From positions 90,557,578 to 90,621,577 of the forward strand of contig OX375879.1 in the NCBI GenBank assembly GCA_947359465.1: a stretch of DNA of 64,000 bases, given 5' to 3'. Below the pieces are notes generated by a model, which saw only the letters and a program-made list of their open reading frames with translations, was not told where the DNA came from and ran no database searches. Made by a program: the position numbers and the translations under genes. This stretch comes from Metellina segmentata. Its lineage: Eukaryota; Arthropoda; Arachnida; Araneae; Tetragnathidae. Below, in pieces: positions 36,883 to 48,984 of the stretch (positions are counted from its first letter, which is position 1; each line of letters starts with the position of its first letter).

Positions 36883-38124
36883 TAAGGAGTTAGACAAAAA
36901 TACGGAAACACCTAAAAAACCAACCATCAAACTTGCCTAATATGGTGTAGGAAAACCGTTGGCATTCAAAACAGCTTACAGTCTTCACGGAATGGATAAA
37001 TACAGGTCCTGTATGTTTGCCAAGGTAATTCAGTACCATTCTTCCTGCAAAACTGTGGCAAGTTCAGATAACGATGATGGCGGTGGATAGCGATCATGCA
37101 CTTTCCTCTCTAATGTAGACTAGAAAGATTCAATAATATTGAGGTCTGGTGACTGTGGTAGCCAGAGGATATGTGACAAATCATCATCGTGCTCATAAAA
37201 TTAGTCCTGGATGATGTTAGCTTTATGAACCGGGGCTTTGTCGTCTTGGAAGACACCATCACCATTGGGGAACAACGTTTGTACCATGGGATGGACTTGA
37301 TCGGCCAAAATGGTCACATAATCCTTGACCTTAATATACCCTTGCAGATTAATCATGGGTACCACAGAAAACCACGATATGGCTGCCCAAAACCATCACA
37401 GAACTCAGGCCATGTTTCACTCTTGGCAACAAGCAGTCTGTATTATAGGCTTGTGGTGGCGTTCTCCAGACGTAAACTCGGCCAGGAGTGAGAAATAAGA
37501 CTCATCTTACTATATTACTGTCTTCCATTGCTCCATAGTCCAGGCTTTATGACAAACACATTTCCCTGTTACAGGCATTAGCATCACCGATGAATCGTTT
37601 TTGAATTGAAGCTCGTTCAGAAATACCCGATTATGGAGTTCCCTTCTTATTGTTTTGGTACTCACAGGGTTTGTGAGCACGACATTCATTTCTGCACTAA
37701 CGTTTGCAGCTGTGGTCACAATCCTCCTTAATGATCGTCTGTCACGATCACTCAACACACACTTTCGTCCGCGCTGTGATTTAGCGGATGCTGTTTTTCC
37801 GCTTTTCAAATATGTGGAATAAATCTTAGATACAGTACCTCTTGAAACACTAAACACTTCAGCTAATTTGCTTAGGGAAGCACCCACCAGACGAGCTCCA
37901 ACAATTTTCCCACGTTCGAAGTCTGTTTGCTCTAACATGATGCAATTACAACTTCACAGAACAGTGTCCCGACAACGACTGATTTCTGTCGGCGTATTTA
38001 CGACTTCGTTATAGGTGGCATCTGTAAGCGAAAACAACAGCGCCACCTACACATTTCACTGGAACAAACATTTCTATTCAAGCCTGCATTCACGAGGTAT
38101 TTCCATATTTTTGTCCAACCCTTG
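36883..38124 (-). mobile_element. Tc1-like transposon, 1.24 kb, full length but dead
   Basis: TIRs AAGGAGTTAGACAAAAATAC (left) and reverse of CATATTTTTGTCCAACCCTTG (right) are flanked by TA duplications at 36881 and 38125. The minus-strand transposase begins at ATG 37938: FERGKIVGARLVGASLSKLA (HTH), SRGTVSKIYSTY and the RGRK AT-hook-like motif (37780), then RRELHNRVFL. The frame breaks near 37510 (AWTMEQWKTVI), and DDE-region pieces continue in other frames to about 36950. It sits in intron 1 of gene 3, opposite strand. Confidence 0.8.
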
Positions 38125-38776
38125 TAGGTAATCGTTTTACTCTTATAAGCATATAAAATATTTATTTATTTATGCATACTTATATTAACGATATTTTAAA
38201 GAATTAATTAAGATAACCATTATAATATGTTGGGTATATCTTACCCCTATATATAGAATAACTTACAGGGATTATTATTTACAATTTTCAATGCAAAACA
38301 TATATTCTCATACAATACAGAATTTAAAGCATAGTCATAAAATGTAAACTTCAAGTATGCAATAATTTTCAAGTTCGATTCTTGTAACTTAACCTGGAAG
38401 TATTTATTTATGTATCTATTTTGAATTTTCTCTTTACTGTGTAAAAAATGATTTCCTGTGTACATATGTCTATTACTTGACGGTATCTGTCTTGTGTGTG
38501 GCACATCTTTGCCAAATATGAACCATTCGCTTAACCAACCAGCGAATATGGAATAAGTAACGGTGATTATCTGAAATCATCCGTTCATTGCCAAATCAGT
38601 TTATGTTCATGTTTCTACGAAGAAACGTTACCTTATTCATTAATACATTTTGGTGTGTTTAAATATTTTGGACTAACCAGAATACTTAACCGATTCAGGG
38701 CATTATGTCGATCAAGACATAACTAAAGAGAATTCATTTGAGCTATTTCGTATTTTTGATTGACATTCTTTTCCAG

Positions 38777-39007
38777 GAATGGGACCCAAAATTGGAGGAA
38801 AGTGCTCAACTCTGGGCTGATGGCTGCGTCTTTCAACATGGAAGGCCTCCAAACATTTCTTATCCAGGGCTTTATGGACAGAATCTTTATCTCGGAGTAG
38901 ATCCATCTGGTGATTATGGGATGTGGCTATGGTACGATGAATATAATTATTACAATCTAACAAAGCAGTTCTGTGATCCAAACCAGCAATGTGGTCATTA
39001 CGTTACG
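38777..39007 (+). CDS. Gene 3 exon 2: CAP domain core (GC-AG donor)
   Basis: Acceptor TTTTCCAG precedes GAATGGGAC at 38777; the frame is phase 0 and joins exon 1 exactly. Conserved CAP features appear in order: EWDPKLEESAQLWADGC, VFQHGRP, LYGQNLYLG (the usual Gly-Glu/Gln-Asn-Leu motif), MWLWYDEYNYYN (Trp-x-x-Glu region) and CDPNQQCGHYVT with the second conserved His. After Val-Thr the sequence is G|GCAAGT, a perfect GC-AG type donor at 39008; a normal GT donor would be at 39011 (AA|GTATTA), giving phase 1. The next codons would be expected to encode a Val-Val-Trp motif. The domain is well conserved, which argues for recent or present function. Confidence 0.78.
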
Positions 39008-39489
39008 GCAAGTATTATTTAAGGATTTTACTCCAATTCCCTTACACTTACAACTAGGTTTACTCTTGTGCAGACTATATGAACATTCACCACTGTACTC
39101 TATGAGGTAGAGGAGCTCATGTCCTACCATGTCCGGCTTCGATTTTTTATATCTTTTTGCAAATGAAATATAATAATAGCACAGAATACTTTCAACCTAC
39201 CTGTCTACCTCAAAGAATGCTTCAACCCAAAGTCTACCCTTGTCTGTTAAAAAAGATTTTATCCTATTTTCCATAACGGATGCTGGAAGAAATGTATTCA
39301 ATTTTGTCGCATTGGCGCACTCAAGGGCAGTTTGGAACTACATTTAAAATTGTCTAGATTGTCGAAATTGTCGAGATACACACGCGAAAAACAAAATTAA
39401 ATCACGTCATGTCGGGTCAGATTCGATTCCTGCCTGTGCGCGTTTTTATCATATGTGTCTGTAAACCTTTCCATGTGTAAGTCCATTTA

Positions 39490-39640
39490 TTTGACATCAT
39501 TTGCAGCAGCTTGGTCAAATATACCCTTACGCCATAAGAATCAACCCAAAACAACTATGTCATCCCCGAGAGAGAATACTCCAAGTGTTTGACGCAGTTT
39601 GGTCAAACCAGGCTTGTGGGATAAGAACCCACTCATCTTC
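39490..39640 (+). pseudogene. Candidate decayed or duplicated CAP3 exon fragments
   Basis: Two stretches 91 bases apart, at about 39498 and 39589, each read an AG acceptor-like GCAG followed by (A/V)-Trp-Ser-Asn in some frame (GCAGCTTGGTCAAA and GCAGTTTGGTCAAA). This recalls the CAP Val-Val-Trp-Ser-Asn motif that should follow exon 2. The second continues Gln-Ala-Cys-Gly-Ile. Neither shows a full Val-Gly-Cys-Gly...Cys pattern or a good donor. They may be remnants of the missing exon or chance. Weak evidence. Confidence 0.2.
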
Positions 39641-39716
39641 GAAACGCTCTCAGACCTTACTAAAAAGAAAAAATCTCTCTCCAGCTGAAAACAAGTTATT
39701 GAGTCAATTGCCAGTT

Positions 39717-40160
39717 TAACACTTTCGCTGCCAACTACGAGAATACTCGTAGTAGGCAAGCCGAGTTCACTTGCCAACTACGAGATAACACGTTATTGAT
39801 CACCTTAACTAAATCACTGAGCACGAGTAGCGCTATAGCAAATGGGTGCTATGTTTAAGTGTTTGGTGTGGAGTAAGTTACTAAATAATACTCTTGGTGT
39901 CCTGAAATAGATAATTTGTTTCTCAAAAACTGCTTCATTTGTTTTGGGTTTATTCAAGGGAATAAACCCAATATAAAGGGTCTGCTCAAATTCTTGTTCT
40001 GCGACTCGTGTAAGACTAATGGAAAACAACGTATCGTACGTACAGGAGTTTTGCGTGCATACGCAGAACGGTTTTGTTTATCTAGTTACGAGTTACCTCG
40101 TAGTTGGACACAGGGAGCAAAAATGTTACTTCATATGCCAACTACGAGTTTACACGTGCG
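39717..40160. repeat. TTAA-type element with Tyr-box-like palindromes (CTACGAG...CTCGTAG)
   Basis: TTAACACTTTCGCTGCCAAC at 39716 resembles a piggyBac end. CTACGAGAATACTCGTAG (39735-39752) is a near-perfect palindrome, and TACGAG/CTCGTA boxes with GCCAACTACGAG recur at 39773 and 40086-40150. It is related in style, but not in sequence, to the 24.5-kb family. The right boundary is uncertain. Confidence 0.35.
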
Positions 40161-40249
40161 AATTTATGTATTGCTAAAAGAAATATGGTACATCTATTGT
40201 GTCGTCCCAAAACGGTAGCTTAAAAACAGTACGAATCGTACACAAGGAG

Positions 40250-43200
40250 AGGACAACTAACAGCTAAGATTTGAGGTTATTATTTGAAGAGCATAAGAAT
40301 ATGTACAATATTTACATCATAGCATTAATTACAGTACACAAATACCTATCAGTATTTGTTCTCAAAGTCCAGCGTAGTCACTAGCGTCACACTATGGCTC
40401 CGTTTCTCTCTTTTCTCTACAACCGTCTTTTGTTGGTTTAAAAAGAATCCATCGGAAAAAGTCGACATCCAATTAGAGATCTTCTGGACGAACACCACCT
40501 GTTCTACTCAAGTCGTTGTAACAGCAGATGGCGCGGAATAATAACCCGTCAGTTTATATTCGGCATTCCGACAGGTGTGAGAAAGTAATGTGAAATTCTT
40601 CATATTAGAATTTCCGCAGAGGACATTTAAATATTTCAGTGCTTCAATGTGTCCATCTCGAAACCTTGAATCGATATATGGATTCGATTGACGTCTTTAC
40701 CCCTGTTCCATTTGCTTGGAGTGGATGTTTATACCTTATGTAATTCAACGCCCACATCGTTTCCACGGGGGTTTTTGAACATGAGGGTACAAAGCAATCC
40801 AACATGCCCCATGTGCAGGACACCTTTGTAAAGTGATCTGGTCTCAGTATATTTCTATTCATGTTTTTTTATAGCTTCGAACTGTGCAATATGTAGAAAG
40901 ACTATGCTTCACACAGTACAGACCTAGTTTTGATGTAACAAGAGCTCAATTCTGTGGCACTCACAATGTAAAATTAAGCAGATGTAATCATGCTTTTCCC
41001 AAATCATACATTATCCCCATTATAAAAGAACAAGGTAAAAATTTTAAATCCATCATACCTCATGTGGGAGAAACTAGGGAGTGTGATCCACAATTAAAGC
41101 ATGTCACAAATGTAGTAAAGTGCTACAATCACTCTTAAAGAGAAGAAAGCCTTTACAATGGTTTATAATTAGTTTCTTACAGCCACAAGATCCCTGTAAG
41201 GACTCCTGACAGAATTTCTTATTAAATTCGAATTTGAGCAAACATACTCTTTCCTATTTTAGCTTCGAGTAGTTGCTTTTCCGTCGACTTGCTAGAGAAA
41301 TAGAGCCAGAAAATCCTGTCAAAATTTCGAATTGATCTGTGATAGTTGATTGATCAAAACGGTGATGGACTTCATTTTAAGGTAACCCCGACAAGTATCT
41401 TCATTTGGACAGAAGTAAAATCTTCGCAGATAGCGTGTTTGTATTTGACACAGAAAATATCTCATACCTGAAGTGATCGACAACAAGATTATATGTATCT
41501 ATAAGATCGTTGAGTGGTTTTGTTTTGTTACATCGCGAAAATGTTACTTTTCATCAAAGAATCTAATAAATATTTATTTTAATTATTTTCTCAATAACAC
41601 TTTTTGAGGGAAAACATTTTGTGTTAAGTTAACATCAAAACTATTTAAAAATATTTTTAATAAAAAATGCACAAAATTGAAACATGTTTTGTAAACAAAT
41701 GCATCTTTATATTGTAAAATGATCGTGGAAAAGCTTTGTATCTGTTAAACACAGTGATTTCCAACCTATGTGCCGCGAAAAGACTGGAAATGTGCCTCGG
41801 AAAATTTAGCTGCAAATTCTTGATTATGGGGCAACATCAGTGGAGGAATAGATCGCCGAGTGGTTTCGTGTGCTCCTATAATTCTTCTGTACCTCAATGT
41901 CTTATGCCTGGAAAAGTTGTCAAATAATGTGACGGTAGTCAAGTAAACTACATCGACACCTTTTCTACGAAGCATGCTTCGTATATTGATAAGGATTTTA
42001 ACCATTTTAAACATATTTTAACTCGAATGCAAAGTTCTTTCATGACATCAGCCACAACGATATCCAAAAATTTAAGAACGTGCAAAACATAAATGAACAA
42101 AAATGAAATACCGCGTTCAAAAGAGCATTAAGCAAAGAATGTTACAACTGCACATTTTTCTTGAGCTGATATCATCGACTGATGCAATCGCAGCACAAAG
42201 TTAAGTCACGAAAATGCTCACTGCCGCTCACATTAATTTATTCTAGCTCCGGTCTTCTTTGTGTGAGCAGGACGTTTAAAGTGTCATTTGTTTCGGATCT
42301 TTTTGCTTTCTAAATAGTAATAGATATAAAATTTAAATATTTATTACTTGTTTAGATATCTGACTTCGAACTGTGGAAATTTCCCTAAAAATTCAAAATG
42401 TCTATAATAATAAACACCAGAAAAAATAAGGAAACGTCAACAGGATGAATGCTCAAGAAATGGGGAATCCAAGAAAATCCGGACATCCGATGCTGAGTAT
42501 CAACGGGCTCGATGGAATTTCTTGAAAGTCTAGGCGCCGCACTTTCAAGGTGAACAAATCACTGAAACGAGTGCGCCAAGTACCTCCAACGCTCTGCTCG
42601 ACGCAAATATATCTGATGACAAAAACTTTATATAATCGAATGATGTGCAACCCATAGAGGTCGATAATGAGTCACAACTTTCAACATCAACAGCGAGTGC
42701 ACCAATTGTGATGTATGGGCGGAGCGATGATCATTTGATGTGTGAAATTAAAACAGCCTAGTACTAATTTCTTTGCTCTCACTCACTATATGGCTTCATT
42801 GACAAAAAAAACTCCAATGGATTCGAAAATCATTTACATTCTCATTAGGTCACATGGCATTCGATTTATCACTGAAATGTGAAAGAAGTTATTAGAATTC
42901 AAAATTGATCGGTACCCTTAAAGTTGAGCTTAAGGATGTTCCATTATCTCAATTCTGGGTAATTTCAAAAAAGAGATTTCCATCCATCGGCGAAAAAGCT
43001 GTAAACATTATTTACCATTTGCTACAATATACATGAGTTAACAAGGTTTATTTTCTATGCTCAATAAATCAAGAATTTAAAGGGAACATTATTGATAAGT
43101 CTTGATCATGAATTGCGTATAGCTCTTTCAACCATAGACCCAGATATAAAAAAAGTTGTGTTCACAAAAACAAGCCCAAGTATCTCACTGCAATATAGAG

Positions 43201-43290
43201 GTAATATATGCATTAATTGTGGTAAAAGAATATTGTAGATATTTATATTAATACAAAAAATGTTTATTTTGTCATTACATATTGTTATGA
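40250..43290. other. Gene 3 intron, no exon recognised
   Basis: Short frames only. The piece around 40970-41150 (IIPHVGETRECD, CHKCSKVLQSL in shifted frames) vaguely resembles a decayed C2H2 zinc-finger linker. The CAP3 exon should be here or up to 52.9 kb but was not found. Confidence 0.4.
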
Positions 43291-43304
43291 GTGTATTAAG
43301 AGCC

Positions 43305-43755
43305 GCGGTAGCTCAGTCAGTAGAGCGTCGGGCTTGCATCAGAAGGGTTGTGGGTTCTGTCCTCGGCGGAGTCTGCAATTCTGATGATTGTGAGATCGGC
43401 GCTTCGACCTGGCTAAAGACCGTCGTGTTCACTAATGGTGACTGGGGCACGTTAAATAGGTCGTGGTCACAAAGTCCCCCATGTTCCCATACCAAATCAA
43501 TACCTCTGGTGGTATCTGATCAGAGGGTTATCGGCCTCTGATTGGTATCTAAATTACTATATGTGTGAGTGAATGGATGTATGAAAGGGACCTTCCTGTA
43601 AAACGGATGTGTCATGTATGCCGAGCAAAGTCGGACTTCCTCCCAATGGGGCTCAATAACATGGAAGGCGCACCCCCTCGCCTCTTGCCGTCTTCTACGG
43701 GCCTGGCACTCCTCTGGTCTGCCAGTGTAGGCATTAGAAACAACAACATGAGTGT
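43305..43755 (+). repeat. tRNA-derived SINE of a second family
   Basis: GCCGCGGTAGCTCAGTCAGT...GGGTTGTGGGTTCTGTCC is a tRNA-like head with A and B boxes. The body (GACTGGGGCACGTTAAATAG, ATCAGAGGGTTATCGGCC) shares only the CACGTTAAAT core with the other family. Confidence 0.65.
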
Positions 43756-44649
43756 ATTTATTACACATAGTCAGCAATTATTTTATGAATGATTAATATT
43801 ACCTTTTGCATTTTAACATCATAATTTTATAAAATAATTGTTACTGTACTAAAATTTTAATCACCGTTTAACACAGTCAAATCTGACAATTTAGTTCATA
43901 GATGCGAAATAAAAAACTATTTCAAATATCAATTACTGAGGTTGTATGCATAAGGTATTTTCATTCCATTCATTTCGTGCTTATGACTGCATAAGACTTT
44001 GTGAAGAAAAAGTCTAGCTGGAATGTTTAGGTATTACAGAGCAAAAATCTTTGAGAGAGAAAGAAAAATCTCTTTAATTGAATCCCTAGTGTGAAATAGA
44101 AGTAACTAATCAAGTTAATAGAAATGTTATGTTGTATTATTATGTTATATTAATCATGTTCCTGCATAGTCTTTTCGTAAAAGTATTTATGCTTGTGATG
44201 TGCGCCGTGAAATTATGCTTCTGATGTTTGCCGGGACGTGAAAAAGATTGGGAAGCACTGTTTTAATACATAAGGTATAGTTAAACAGATGATTAAGATG
44301 ACTGTTAATAATTATCCCCTTTCCGAATAAATTACTTTAAAGATTGAAATTAAAATACAGCACACACCAGACAATTGCGAAGAAATTAGGGTTTCTGAAA
44401 AAAAAAGCATCTCTAAGGTTTTCAAAAAAAGGAGACCGATGACCTTCATCTTTTAACTCTTTCAGATGGCATGGGCTGAGAGTTTCAAAGTAGGTTGTGG
44501 AATACGAAGATGTGAATTCCGATACCTCATGGTTTGTCATTATTTTCCAGCGTAAGTAGCGTTTTTATTATTTAGCGTGTTTAATGAACATTCTTGTATT
44601 TTTATTATTTAACAATACTGTGGAATCTTTGCATAATGTTTGATCTTAA

Positions 44650-44735
44650 CCTTCCTGGAGGTTTCTCCACGAAGTATGTGGTCATTAAGTAAAACTGACC
44701 AATACTCGATGAACACGATATATGTCTAATTTGAT
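44650..44735. mobile_element. piggyBac-like MITE fragment
   Basis: TTAACCTTCCTGGAGGTTTC at 44646 matches the family's end, followed by degenerate box sequence and ATCAAT/GAACACGATATATG remnants. No right end is seen. Confidence 0.35.
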
Positions 44736-44819
44736 AGATAATGTGTGTAGTAGTGGCCAAGAACAGAGGGACACTGCATACCTAAATTGGACACACATTT
44801 ATTTACAAGATAATTAGGG

Positions 44820-45600
44820 TAACTTTTTGCTACAAATGCAACTTTTTTCACACGTTCTACTCTGCATGTAAAGTACTAAAACTGAAATTCCTCCTACATG
44901 GGGTGTGTAATAAGTGATTTTAACCGCAACATTAATGCAACTTTCTGCATAAATGTAACTTTTTGTACAAATGCAACTTTTAAAATTTTAGCTTAAAATT
45001 AATTAATATGAAATTACTATTTCATTTTTTGCTATCTCAATCAACCCTTCGATTACGTGTGTCTGATCTTGCGATCGCCGAAGTATTGCGGATCAAACAA
45101 GAAATTCATGGAAAGAAGGTGTTCGTCCTAATAGGCGGATGTGAAATAAATCGCAAGAAGTACCTTAACACATTGGTTAGCACTCTTGATAATCCTGAGG
45201 AAACTTGCATAATCCACTGCAGTTTGTTGGATGAGTGTCGATTATCAATATGTTGTTCGCCTTGTAAAAACGTTTTAAATCTATGAATATGAAACGAAAG
45301 GATTTTCGCTTCTGCTATCCGATACAGCACATTATATGACTGCAGCTGGCGCAGGTTTTCAATGTTAAAGAAATTACTGGCCAATGATCGGCCATTCAAC
45401 GTTCTGCATTTAATGGTGTATTATAATACTGTTGCACACCACTAAAATTGTCAATATACATTGAATTTTTTCATTTTTTACGAATAATTTATTTTAGATT
45501 TTAGTGTATCAAAAATAAATGCAACTTTATTTCCATAAATGCAACTTTAGGAAATGATAGATGCAACTTTTCCCATTTTTACTGCAACAAAAAAGTTGCC
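44820..45600. repeat. ATGCAACTTTT-rich element and unrecognised frame
   Basis: AAATGCAACTTTT-like words recur at 44838, 44936-44975 and 45530-45590, flanking a 92-codon + frame (45008-45286; HGKKVFVLIGGCEINRKKYL) of unknown identity. The flanking words may be the sub-terminal repeats of an unclassified element. Confidence 0.3.
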
Positions 45601-45659
45601 CTAAAGATCTCTCTATATTAAAAAAAATGTTACCGCCGCCGCCGAAGCCGACGCCGCAG

Positions 45660-46262
45660 GATTGAAAACTGTGTTGTTTAGCTCGATTCTTAGACGGTTT
45701 CCCGAGAAAGTACTGATCGGAAAAAAAAAACAAAATTAATATGGTTTGTTCTTCATCGTATTCCCTGGACAATTATTAAGATTTTTTTCCGATGCGGCTA
45801 TTAGTTTAGGGTTTATTAAGTGTCAAAATTGAAGAAGCGAAATTTCTTTCGCGAGTGAGCAAAACACATTCCAATTTTCAGTCTTCAGCCGTGAGTTTTT
45901 TTTTAAGAGTACCTCTCAACGTAAATTTTTGCGGTTCGTCGAATTTTTTTAAAATTTCAATTTGGTTCTTGATAATATTTTTTTGAAATTCGGGAAAAAT
46001 CGGGATATTTTTGTTACTTTTTTTTAAAACTGCCGTATCTATATCTTATTAATATTAGTTTTTAATTTTTAAAACATCGCAGTATACCTCAGAATGTACT
46101 CTTTCTTACGGTACTATTATTTTTGAAATCGGTTAATAATTAAATTGGATACGATCACAAGTTGGTCATACAAAATTCGGAATATTTGGATATTTTCGCT
46201 ACTTCTTCTTAAAATCGTTATATCTTGGCGAGAGTAAGCGAGCAGGGGGCGGAGCTCCCTAG
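45660..46262 (-). repeat. Dispersed repeat, minus copy of inverted pair
   Basis: The reverse complement of 27.66-28.45 kb, preceded by CCGCCGCCGAAGCCGACGCC instead of the (TA)n. It ends GGCGAGAGTAAGCGAGCAGG, then GGGCGGAGCTCCCTAGTAAT, which matches the reverse of the G/C-rich block at 17370-17470. Confidence 0.6.
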
Positions 46263-46509
46263 TAATATAAAAGTTTCAAATATACACTCCGCACCGACAG
46301 GTACAAAAACACGTCTATCTTCCAAGAGTCTACCACAAATCTGATATATGTCTATTCACATTCTTATTCTGAATAGTACCATGATTACATGTTCTTGATC
46401 GTATCAGAACACAGACACTGTCATACATCCATGTTCGTCTACTATAACAGTAGCAACCAGAACACAAGAACAACTGTTCTTATAACTTATCTGTGTTTGT
46501 AATCACCTG

Positions 46510-46591
46510 TCGGCAGATCGTTAAAACTTGATGCCATTATTAAAATTGATTAGATCTTGAACGAAATAACTCGTCCGAACCAATTGGATGG
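46510..46591. mobile_element. piggyBac-like MITE half copy
   Basis: The sequence AACGAAATAACTCGTCCGAA, then CCAATTGGATGG before TTAA (46592-46595), matches one end of the family. The left end is missing. Confidence 0.35.
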
Positions 46592-46654
46592 TTAATGGAA
46601 TACTTAGGCAGATAAAATATTTTATTTAACATGATTGTGGTGACTGTAGTCACC

Positions 46655-46872
46655 TGGGTAGGTACAGGTGTTGAAGTTCAGAGGGCATTGGGTTTTTTTG
46701 TGGAAGAGGAAAATTTTCTCGAATTATTGGGGATGGTTCGAGATCAATCCCGATGGAAAAGATTCGAGGACAACGCCTCGTAATTTTGAAACACGATTAG
46801 AAGCAGACTTGAGCCAACCCACTCTCCAAACTTCCCACCATGCCAATGTGAGGACATTTGATATTGAAGAAA
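46655..46872 (-). repeat. SINE fragment, minus copy
   Basis: GAGATCAATCCCGATGG, TTCGAGGACAACGCCTCG, CCACTCTCCAAACTTCCCAC and CCAATGTGAGGACATTTG match the family body; the tRNA head is absent. Confidence 0.55.
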
Positions 46873-47111
46873 AATATTTAATTACAATATGACTAGTTGC
46901 CATTTCATCTTGGAAATGGGTAATATGGCTGTCCTCCTGGACGACCAGAATAGTTTCAATGCTACAAGTTTAGCTGGCTTTATATACAAAAAAGTAGATA
47001 GTGGCATTTGATGTCTATCTTCTATCTTTGTATCACTGGTATCCTAGTTGCTGTTGTGGGTTTGCTTTCATATTCTTCTTATTCTTTTTTTATATTGTTT
47101 AAAAATTATAT

Positions 47112-47354
47112 TATTGCTAGCCACTGAGTGACCAGCACGGCGTTGCACGTGATAGTTCTTTTCGTGGGATCCGATGTGACCACTGATCACCAACACCCGG
47201 GAATTGCTACGCATTCCCATGTGGTCTGCTTCGCAAATAAACACCACAGACAACGGCTTGATGCCATCAATGTGACTATTAATAAATAAATGCCAATAAA
47301 TATTAATTAAAAAAAAACTTTAAAATTGACTAGTAATAAAAAAATGCCAATAAA
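47112..47354. repeat. Dispersed repeat, second TAGCCACTG copy (left part)
   Basis: GCTAGCCACTGAGTGACCAG followed by CACGGCGTTGCACGTGATAG matches 33.89 kb; it is split from its right part (48094-48870) by insertion of the 731-bp TTAA MITE. Confidence 0.5.
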
Positions 47355-47358
47355 TTAA

Positions 47359-48089
47359 GGGGGTCCGGGACACATTGAAAAAAATATTTTATTAATTAAT
47401 TCAGAATTTTGAATTTTTTTGTACTGTTTACCCATTTAACAAATAAGCAAAATCACAACACAAATTTTTTCCTAAAGTTTTTAAAAATTTTAAATTAAAA
47501 TTTTTTGAAAAAAAAGAGGGGTCATTTTAAATTGCTTAAACTTAAAACGTTCTTGATCCATTATCAAAATTCTTGCAGTAAATTATTCACAACTTTATAA
47601 ACTTTAATTTTGATTCAGCAATTTAAAAAATATTATTTTAATAAAAAATAAAAAATATTTGAATGAAAATTTTTGAAAATTTTAAGGTACTTTTTTTTAA
47701 AAAGTTATATTTTTAAAAGTAAATATTTGTTTCAAATTTGCTGAATCAAAATTAAAGTATAATGTGTGAAAACGATATATTCGAAATTTCAACCTTTAAA
47801 CTTTATCGGTTTTTGACTTATAGCAATTTGAATACAAAAAATCTTGAAAAAAAGTATCATGGAGAAAAACGCATTTAAAGTTTTAAAGACAGTTGTTGTT
47901 GCCATGACAGCAACTGTCAAGAGTGTTAGATTTTCAAAACAACGCACCACAAAAATTATTATATCTCTAGTTCTAACTAAGATAGAAACATTATTTAAAC
48001 GTCATTTTAAGCAGAAAAACACAGATAATTTCTTTAAATAATAAAAAAAAAAATTCGAAAATGTGACGATTTTTGTGTCCCGGACCCCC
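47359..48089. mobile_element. 731-bp MITE with TTAA target site (Kolobok- or piggyBac-like)
   Basis: TTAA flanks both sides (47355-47358, 48090-48093). The ends are GGGGGTCCGGGACACA and its exact reverse complement, TGTGTCCCGGACCCCC. The interior is very AT-rich with no real frame; the 47844-48041 frame is probably fortuitous. TTAA plus G-rich TIRs fits Kolobok-type as well as piggyBac-type elements. Confidence 0.75.
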
Positions 48090-48093
48090 TTAA

Positions 48094-48870
48094 ATAAAAA
48101 AAAAAATTTAGATTAAAATTTAAAAACCGGGCTGGACACATTCAATCTAACTGATACTGTAAACATTAAAAATAAAAACAATAATTTTAAGAATGCGTCC
48201 CTCGAATGTGTTTAAGAACACGTCATAACACGGATTATAATTGAAAAATTATTTATTTAAAGAAAATTTTGTTTAAGGTATCGATCGAGTGCAAAAATTT
48301 CAGCAGATTTAAAATCCGTTGAAATGTTCACTATCTTTAACGATCACGATGTTAGAAAATCTGAAATAGTCTTTGCCCGTGACAAAGTTGAAATCGCTAA
48401 CACAAGAAAGTTATACTAATCAGTTACGTAAATCAAAATACGATAGAATCGGAACACCTGGGATGGTTGCAAAGATGCGCAAAACACGCAGAATAAGTCC
48501 TTTCTTCAATGTGACGTCAGCTCCGTCGTAACTTAGGCACAATTCCAAGGTCGAAAGTCGAAAAATAATTTCCTTTCTACAATCGAGGAATTATGACGTC
48601 ACTCTCCAACCCCAAAAAGTACAGAAGGTGAAAACAATTAATAAATTCATTTAAAAAAAATGTTTAGGAATAATTTTTAAAATTCGGGCTGGACACATAA
48701 ATTGCAAAAAATTAGGACAACCTGTGTGCCAAATATTATTGTAAGTGCCAGTGATTCTTCTGGACACTGCTTACATACAGACACTACACAGAGACGCAAA
48801 CAAGGAAAAAGTTCCTTTTATAATAGTAGAGATGTGTGTGTTCGCTTTTAATGGTGTTTGGTTGAGCGTT
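48094..48870. repeat. Dispersed repeat, right part of interrupted copy
   Basis: It holds AAATCCGTTGAAATG, CTATCTTTAACGATC, ATTCGGGCTGGACAC and TTTATAATAGTAGAGATG, as in the 31.6-31.73 and 34.1-34.7 kb copies. Confidence 0.45.
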
Positions 48871-48984
48871 AAGTATATGCTCATTTCCTCCAAATACGAT
48901 TTATATCATATTTGGGGGAGCGCAAGCTCATAAACTCTCCCAAACAGGATATATATATATATATATACATATATACATGATTTA

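Noticed and set aside
37189..37491. 100-codon + strand frame
   Set aside because: It is the antisense of the decayed Tc1 transposase at 36.9-38.1 kb.
40884..41138. Frame with HVGETREC resembling a zinc-finger linker
   Set aside because: The second Cys pair is in another frame and no His pair is present; too weak to call a zinc-finger gene.
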